From contig JFHB01000379.1 in NCBI GenBank assembly GCA_000729835.1, positions 1-13,078 of the forward strand: DNA of 13,078 bases. Direction: 5' to 3'. Of the stretch, positions 8,733-13,078 are shown piece after piece (the stretch's first letter is position 1; every line of letters begins with the position of its first letter). Origin of the DNA: Atkinsonella hypoxylon (Eukaryota; Ascomycota; Sordariomycetes; Hypocreales; Clavicipitaceae). The notes beneath the pieces were generated by a model. The model did not search any database. It saw nothing but the letters and a program-made list of their open reading frames with translations, and was not told where the DNA came from. Position numbers and translations under genes: made by a program.

Positions 8733-8944
8733 ATAGAGAACTATTAGGAAATTAAGTAAATTTATACCTATTAAATCTAGTATTTCTACAGTAGGTTAAG
8801 TAAGCTACATCTAGAATTCCTTATATAATAGAAAGGGTTTTTTACTAAAGATAACTAATAGATTGCTAAAGATAAGCTTAAAGTTAATACTTTTAAAATT
8901 ATAAATAAATATCTATAGAAATACTCTATAAATTAAGAAGAAGA
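8733..8944 (+). pseudogene. pol: Chromodomain at the C-terminus of Pol
   Basis: Chromodomains on integrases steer integration to histone-marked chromatin. The frame gives Glu-Asn-Tyr-x-Glu-Ile-Lys-x-Ile at about 8736, then Leu-His-Leu-Glu-Phe-Leu-Ile-stop-stop-Lys-Gly-Phe at about 8805-8840. Here the two stops occupy the Arg/Lys-Trp positions of the canonical Leu-Val-x-Trp-Lys-Gly-Phe. Then come Thr-Lys-Asp-Asn-x-x (for Asp-x-x-Trp) and a final helix with Phe-Lys-Ile-Ile-Asn-Lys-Tyr. Order and spacing fit a chromodomain well; it places the element among chromoviruses. Confidence 0.8.
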
Positions 8945-9065
8945 GTATTAGCGTTATTAGAAGAGTAATATAGCCTACTAGAAAGCTCTAAATTAGCTAG
9001 CAGAAGCTTACTACTAACTCTTTTCCTTATAAGTCTTAATTTCCTTTATTATATAATAGATTATT

Positions 9066-9422
9066 TAAATCCTTTAGTATCTCTTTCTTTATATCCTTAT
9101 TTATTATTATTAAAACTATTAAAATTAACCTATATTATAGAATTATAGGAGGTTAGAAAGAAAACACCTATAAATCTATATACTATTGTTTTAATCTACT
9201 TTTTCTGTAAATTTACCTTTACTTTCGCGAATTTTTATACTTTTTACTATATAACCTTTTTCTTATACCTTTATATATTATAAAATCTTATAAATTTATT
9301 AATACTATTATAGCTACTGCTTTTTCTATCCCCTTAGGCTATTATTTAGCTACTTTTAATAGTTAAACACTAAAATACTACACTAAGAGCAATAAACTGC
9401 CTATAGAGTAAATTTCTATAGC
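9066..9422. other. AT-rich spacer after pol
   Basis: About 350 bases with no recognisable protein signature in any frame I read. It has T-rich stretches and one isolated TTTCGCGAA (near 9223-9231), notable because CpG is otherwise nearly absent. It may hold the pol 3' end or the start region of the following frame. Confidence 0.45.
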
Positions 9423-11220
9423 CTATAGAACTAGCTAGCCTCTATAGAGCTACTTCTAGCCTCTTTTATTCTTTCTATAGAAAATCTACTACTATTATCT
9501 TTTTCTTTTAGTAGTTTAGAATTATTAATTCTAGTAAACCTAAATAGCCTATTCTAAGAAGGGAACAATAATAGTAACTATACTTAAGCTATAATATTAC
9601 TACTATTTAAACCTAAAGAAGAATATATTGCTTTTAATATATATATTAATTATAATAATAGTTTTAATGCTAAAAGTAAAGGTTTTAAGTTTAAGGAGTA
9701 AAAATATAACTATAAAGGTAATATAGTAGCTATAGAGCTAAATAACATTAAAACTTATCTTATATTACTTAATTTCTAGTGCCTATATAGTACTTTTAGT
9801 AAGCCTAGAAGTGCTAAAGGCACTCTAAAAGTTAATAAGTTTATCTCTAGCACTATTTCTATAGAAATTAAAGATAATATTAATATTATTAATATAGAGC
9901 CTATTATAGAAGACTATAGTTAGTATTGCTACACTAATAGAGCTAAAGAAAAGGTATAGAATATAGAAAATGCTATTTACACTTATACCTATAAATTTGC
10001 CCTTAAAGGCAGTACAATAGATAAAACTAGTATTAAGGTCTCTAAAGATAATATATATTACTTACTCTAGTAGAATACAGTAATATATATCTTTAGGATT
10101 TACAATAACTATAAAGTAAAGCGCTAGAACTAGTAATATAAAGGTAAGGATACTAAGGTATCTATAGGTAACACTAAAGTAGCTAGAAGAGGCAAAATAT
10201 AGGTAAAAGCAGTAGCTACTATATACTACAGTAGTAATATAGTAAAAAGAGGTAAGGAAACTATTACTGTAGATTTATTTACTAGTTTACTATTATAGGC
10301 AGTATTACTTACTATTTACTTCTCTAATAAATTTAGCGGAATTAATAGCACTATTATAGATACTTTAGCTAGTATTAGCTATATAAACTTACTCTTTATT
10401 CTATTAGCTAAGGTATAATCCTAAAGCTAGTATAATAGTCTCCTTTAGAAGAAGTATAAATTTAATGCTAAAGAAATAATTAAAGTCTATCTTAAGAACA
10501 CTTCTATAGGTAGTAACGCTATATAGAAGCAACTTAACCTCTATATTACTAAAATTAATAAGTTAAATAAAAAGATTAACTAGGTTAAAATAGAGGCTAA
10601 AGAAGGTTTATTTAATAAGTAGTTTAATAAATTATAAACTACTATCTATAGTATATATAACTAACTAAATAGTATAAGTTAATTTAATAAAGGTATTAAT
10701 AACGTTATTAATAAAAATAAAATCTTACTAAAGGTTGCTAGCAATATTAATACACTATAGGCAGAAAGTAAACGCCTATAATATAAAATTAACTGCATTT
10801 ATATAAACTTCTTAGAACGCTTAGCTAACTAGTCTATTGCTGTATAAGGTCTCTTTAGTAATAGATTTAGCACTATTTAATGTAGAAGAAGTGCTTAGTT
10901 TATTCTAATTAACCTATCTTTAATACGTTTCTCTTTATTAATTCTATAAAAAATACTTTCTGCAGTAAAGCTAACACTAACTAAGGTAAAAACGCTAACT
11001 AAGAAGCTAGCTATAGGTAAACTAGTAGAAACACTTATTAAGCGTAAAACTAGTGCCTCTTAGGCAAAACTCTCCTTAAAGCTGCTAAGAACGTTTTTTA
11101 GCTTTACTTTCTAGAGAGAACTAATAGCCTACTACAACTAACTAATAATTTACTGCTATTACTAATGCCTAAGGATTAAAATAAGCTGTATATATATAAA
11201 GAAATACACTAAAGGGATTT
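9423..11220 (+). pseudogene. Extra reading frame between pol and 3' LTR, function unknown
   Basis: A frame in the phase of base 9603 runs about 600 codons with roughly 36 TAA/TAG stops (about 6 percent), none TGA, and no obvious shift. It sits where errantiviruses and retroviruses carry env, but I see no recognised domain. Residues from about 9600 to 10300 look beta-rich and mixed (Gly, Ser, Thr, Asp, Lys; for example Gly-Ser-Thr-Ile-Asp-Lys-Thr-Ser-Ile-Lys-Val near 10008-10040). From about 10440 to 10760 the composition is Lys, Asn, Leu and Gln rich, as in helical or coiled-coil protein. The start (9423) is arbitrary, at a Leu/Ser-rich stretch. It could be an env-like or accessory gene, a captured host fragment or a second inserted element. 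That it was coding is inferred mainly from composition; stop density alone does not prove it. Confidence 0.42.
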
Positions 11221-11715
11221 AACAGAAAATTTACTTTAATATAGATTAATTTTAATGCTTTTAATACTATATAGAATAATCTTATATAAAGAATGTACTA
11301 TATAGATTTAATAAATTAGCTTTATTATATAAGATTAATTTATAAGATTTAATATTATCTAGGATAATTTTATGCAACTTTACTTATATATAGAATATAG
11401 AATAAGCTTTAACGCTCTATTAGGTTTAAGGAAATCTATTAATTTAATATATAGATTTAATAGTTACTAGATTATAAGTGTAATTTAGGCATTATAAGTG
11501 CACAGAAAAATATATAAATATAGTAACTTACGCTGTAGATTACACTACAACAACAATAATATATACTTACGCAATAAAACAACAACTACCTTTCTACGCC
11601 TTTTATAACAGCTAGATTAATAAGTTATTTAGTTTAATCTAATATACCTTCTAATAACTAATAATTAATTTTTAGAATAGCTAGAACAGCTAATCTTTTT
11701 TGTAGAGGCAGCACT
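11221..11715. other. Non-coding 3' region before the 3' LTR
   Basis: About 500 bases without a convincing frame. It contains a 13-bp inverted repeat (11277-11289 and 11325-11337), a 10-bp direct repeat ATTATAAGTG at 11471-11480 and 11491-11500, and a less mutated stretch at about 11490-11600 with several ACAACAACAA-type CpA runs. The polypurine tract should lie just before 11716; the sequence there (GTAGAGGCAGCAC) is only partly purine, so the tract is not certain. Confidence 0.5.
11277..11337. repeat. 13-bp inverted repeat in the 3' region
   Basis: TAATCTTATATAA at 11277-11289 pairs perfectly with TTATATAAGATTA at 11325-11337 across a 35-base spacer. In AT-rich sequence, part of such pairing can arise by chance. 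Confidence 0.5.
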
Positions 11716-11958
11716 TATTATAGAATAATCCTATAGACCTATAGGTTACTAGTGTATATAACTGCAATTATATATAAGTAGTTAAAAGTAACACTTAAGT
11801 AGTTAGATTAAACAATTAATAATTATTTACTAGAACACTATTTCTAGATGCTCCTTACAGAAGCTCTTACAACTCCTCTTACAATTTATTGCATAACCTG
11901 TTGAATCCAACAACCTATTGTCACTTTCGACAAACCCACGTCAGATCCCACCGTAACA
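11716..11958 (+). repeat. 3' LTR of inner chromovirus (243 bp)
   Basis: Same length as the 5' LTR and alignable without gaps. It starts TATTA (from TGTTA) and ends GTAACA. The first half is mutated to TpA relative to the 5' copy, while the last 120 bases keep CpA, TpG and CpG. It is followed by the CTTCC target duplication. Confidence 0.95.
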
Positions 11959-11963
11959 CTTCC
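11959..11963 (+). repeat. Target-site duplication CTTCC, right copy
   Basis: Identical to 2007-2011 and directly adjacent to the 3' LTR end. Confidence 0.93.
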
Positions 11964-12780
11964 CTTCTATATATAGAACCCCTTTTAGATGCCTTCCCTT
12001 AGAAAAGAAAGCTATTAAAGAACTATTAAAAGCTAGATTAATTAAACTCTATATAGCTAAAAAGCCTATATTAAATGTTTTTACTCTAAAACCTTACTCT
12101 AGTAAGAGGTATTTCTACTAAGATTATTAATAGATTAATAACTTCTTAAAGCTTTAATTAGTTTCTAGTTTAAATATTAAAGAAACTATTACTAACTACT
12201 AATAAGCTAAAAGAATAAGCAAGATTAATATTATTAAAGCTTTTAATTAAATATTAATTAAAGTAAACTCTAGATACCTAACTGCTTTTTAAACTTACTA
12301 AGGAATATTTTAGTAGAAAGTACTTCTCTTTAGATTAAAAGTAGAACTAGCTTAGTAGTAATTATTTATTAATACTTAACTTAATAAATTACTTAATCTC
12401 TTTACTAATACTTATACTAATAATATTTTAATCTATATAGATAATAAAGAAGAAAAGGTTTATTAGTCTTAAGTTAAAGAAGTTATTTACTAGTTATATA
12501 AAGCTAATCTTTAAGGTAATATTAAGAAATTCTAGTTTAATATAAAAAGTATTAACTATTTAGGTATAATAATTAAAGTTAGAAAAGGTATATAAATTAA
12601 TCTAGCTAAGATTAAAGCTATTACTAGTTAAAAGATTAAAGATTTAACTTTTAAGACTACACTAAGATTCTTCCTTAAGTTATATAATTATATCTATATA
12701 TTCTATAGTTACTTTAGTAATATAGTAAAACTACTAAATTATTTACTTAAGAAAAATATAACTTTTATAATTAAACTAAA
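11964..12780 (+). pseudogene. pol: Reverse transcriptase of the outer element
   Basis: This is the outer Pol resuming after the inner insertion. From 12011 the frame reads Ala-Ile-Lys-Glu-Leu-Leu-Lys-Ala-Arg-Leu-Ile, then a Lys-Arg-Tyr-Phe-Tyr-stop-Asp-Tyr-stop-stop-Ile-Asn block, the family's Arg-Phe-Cys-Val-Asp-Tyr-Arg-x-Leu-Asn with Cys to Tyr. Motif A, Ile-Ser-Lys-Ile-Asn-Ile-Ile-Lys-Ala-Phe-Asn, has the catalytic Asp (12227) as AAT. The YxDD box at 12413-12424 reads Tyr-Thr-Asn-Asn, followed by Ile-Leu-Ile-Tyr. Later come Leu-Tyr-Lys-Ala-Asn-Leu and Asn-Tyr-Leu-Gly-Ile-Ile-Ile, the usual RT thumb motifs. It is distinct from the inner element's RT, so this is a different gypsy family. Catalysis is lost by RIP. 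Confidence 0.88.
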
Positions 12781-13078
12781 GCAATAATAAGTATTTAATT
12801 TAATAAAGAAGTTAGCTACTTAAGTATCTATTTTAGCTTTCTTTTAACCTAGTAGAAAAACCTAAGCTAAAACTAATGCTTCTTACAACACTATAGAAGA
12901 AGTAATTATATAGTTATAAAACAACAATAAATAGAAACCTATTAGATATTTTAGTAAGACTATAATACTAGTAAAAAGAGCTTATTCTATCTAGAATTAA
13001 GAAATATTAGCTGTAGTTTAAACGTTATAGCACTTTAAACCTAAGCTGCTTAGTACTTAATTCTTTATTATTACTAAT
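12781..13078 (+). pseudogene. pol: RNase H of the outer element, cut by window end
   Basis: Continuing in the same frame, Pro-Ser-Arg-Lys-Thr...Thr-Asn-Ala-Ser (about 12849-12881) carries the first catalytic Asp as Asn. Then come Arg-Tyr-Phe-Ser-Lys-Thr (about 12944-12961), a Lys-Arg-Ala-Tyr-Ser-Ile stretch, and Glu-Ile-Leu-Ala-Val-Val (from about 13004) with the catalytic Glu kept. The window ends on Thr-Asn, where the family has Thr-Asp-His, so the next catalytic Asp is also mutated. Integrase and 3' LTR, if present, lie beyond the window. Confidence 0.87.

Larger units (their letters stand above)
4503..9065 (+). pseudogene. pol: Pol polyprotein of inner chromovirus
   Basis: A single frame in the phase of base 4503 runs for about 4.5 kb through protease, RT, RNase H, integrase and chromodomain, with no shift detected. 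In the integrase part about one codon in ten is TAA or TAG, at sites compatible with former Gln or Trp. TGA is absent, as expected where TpG is destroyed. Pol follows gag in a different phase, so the ancestor probably used a frameshift or a separate start; mutation hides which. The N-terminal limit is a guess, and the C-terminal end is set where the sequence stops looking like post-chromodomain protein. Individual domains are listed separately. Confidence 0.85.
2012..11958 (+). mobile_element. Complete but RIP-inactivated chromovirus (Ty3/gypsy) with extra 3' reading frame
   Basis: A 9947-bp LTR retrotransposon is bounded by two 243-bp LTRs and a CTTCC target duplication. The internal order is leader, gag, protease, RT, RNase H, integrase and chromodomain, then an extra unidentified frame, a non-coding tail and the 3' LTR. 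The order RT-RNase H-integrase marks Ty3/gypsy, and the C-terminal chromodomain marks the chromovirus branch. Gag runs in the phase of base 2341; pol and the extra frame run in the phase of base 4503. Active-site residues of RT and integrase and the integrase zinc-binding residues are largely lost by RIP-type substitutions, so the element is dead. At nearly 10 kb it is long for a fungal chromovirus; the excess is the roughly 2.6 kb between the chromodomain and the 3' LTR. Confidence 0.92.
11964..13078 (+). mobile_element. Right part of outer Ty3/gypsy-type retrotransposon
   Basis: This is the continuation of the element at 1-2011. Its first codons (Pro-Ser-Ile-Tyr-Arg-Thr-Pro-Phe-Arg) follow in phase on the linker that stops at 2006 when the 9952 bp of inner element and duplicated target are removed. 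It runs off the right edge within RNase H. Confidence 0.85.

Noticed and set aside
9423..11220. Calling the extra frame an envelope gene
   Set aside because: Only its position suggests env. I see no convincing signal peptide, fusion motif or cysteine pattern, and RIP creates Leu/Ile-rich stretches that imitate membrane segments.
1..13078. Genome of an AT-rich organism such as a mitochondrion or a parasite with reassigned stop codons
   Set aside because: Stops fall at expected Gln and Trp sites in retrotransposon frames, Asp/Cys/His motif residues changed in a single direction, and CpA/TpG are specifically missing; RIP explains all of these.
1..13078. Many short palindromes such as CTAG, AGCT and TATATA
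   Set aside because: They are the dinucleotide contexts that RIP leaves behind and occur throughout; only longer perfect arms are reported.

Overview
The window is a relic-filled, AT-rich block from a fungal genome, most likely a filamentous ascomycete (Pezizomycotina). Almost everywhere CpA and TpG are depleted and TpA is in excess, so the remaining G and C sit mainly in AGCT, CTAG, CC or GG contexts. Ancestral reading frames can still be followed for kilobases, interrupted almost only by TAA and TAG. Cys and His positions of known motifs have become Tyr, and catalytic Asp positions have become Asn. This is the signature of repeat-induced point mutation (RIP). I see no intact gene, tRNA, rRNA or CRISPR array.

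The layout is a nest of at least three mobile elements, all read on the + strand. (1) An outer Ty3/gypsy-type retrotransposon runs off both window edges. Its gag end with zinc knuckle, protease and pre-RT linker are at 1-2011, and its reverse transcriptase and RNase H are at 11964-13078. (2) Inside its linker, a 498-bp unclassified, lightly mutated segment (1403-1900) is flanked by the 9-bp direct repeat AGTTAGTAT. (3) A 9947-bp chromovirus (2012-11958) with two 243-bp LTRs and a 5-bp target duplication CTTCC is inserted about 100 bp further on. Removing both insertions with one copy of each target repeat joins the outer protease, linker and RT in a single reading frame.

The inner element has LTR, leader, a long gag frame (about 2341-4400), pol (about 4503-9065: protease, RT, RNase H, integrase, chromodomain), a short spacer, an extra unrecognised reading frame of about 600 codons (about 9423-11220), a non-coding 3' region and the 3' LTR. 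The extra frame between the chromodomain and the 3' LTR is the most unusual part, since chromoviruses normally end shortly after pol.

The two inner LTRs differ at about 36 positions, all transitions, with no indels. The 5' LTR keeps ancestral C/G in its first half and the 3' LTR keeps them in its second half, so mutation is lightest at the two outer edges of the insertion.
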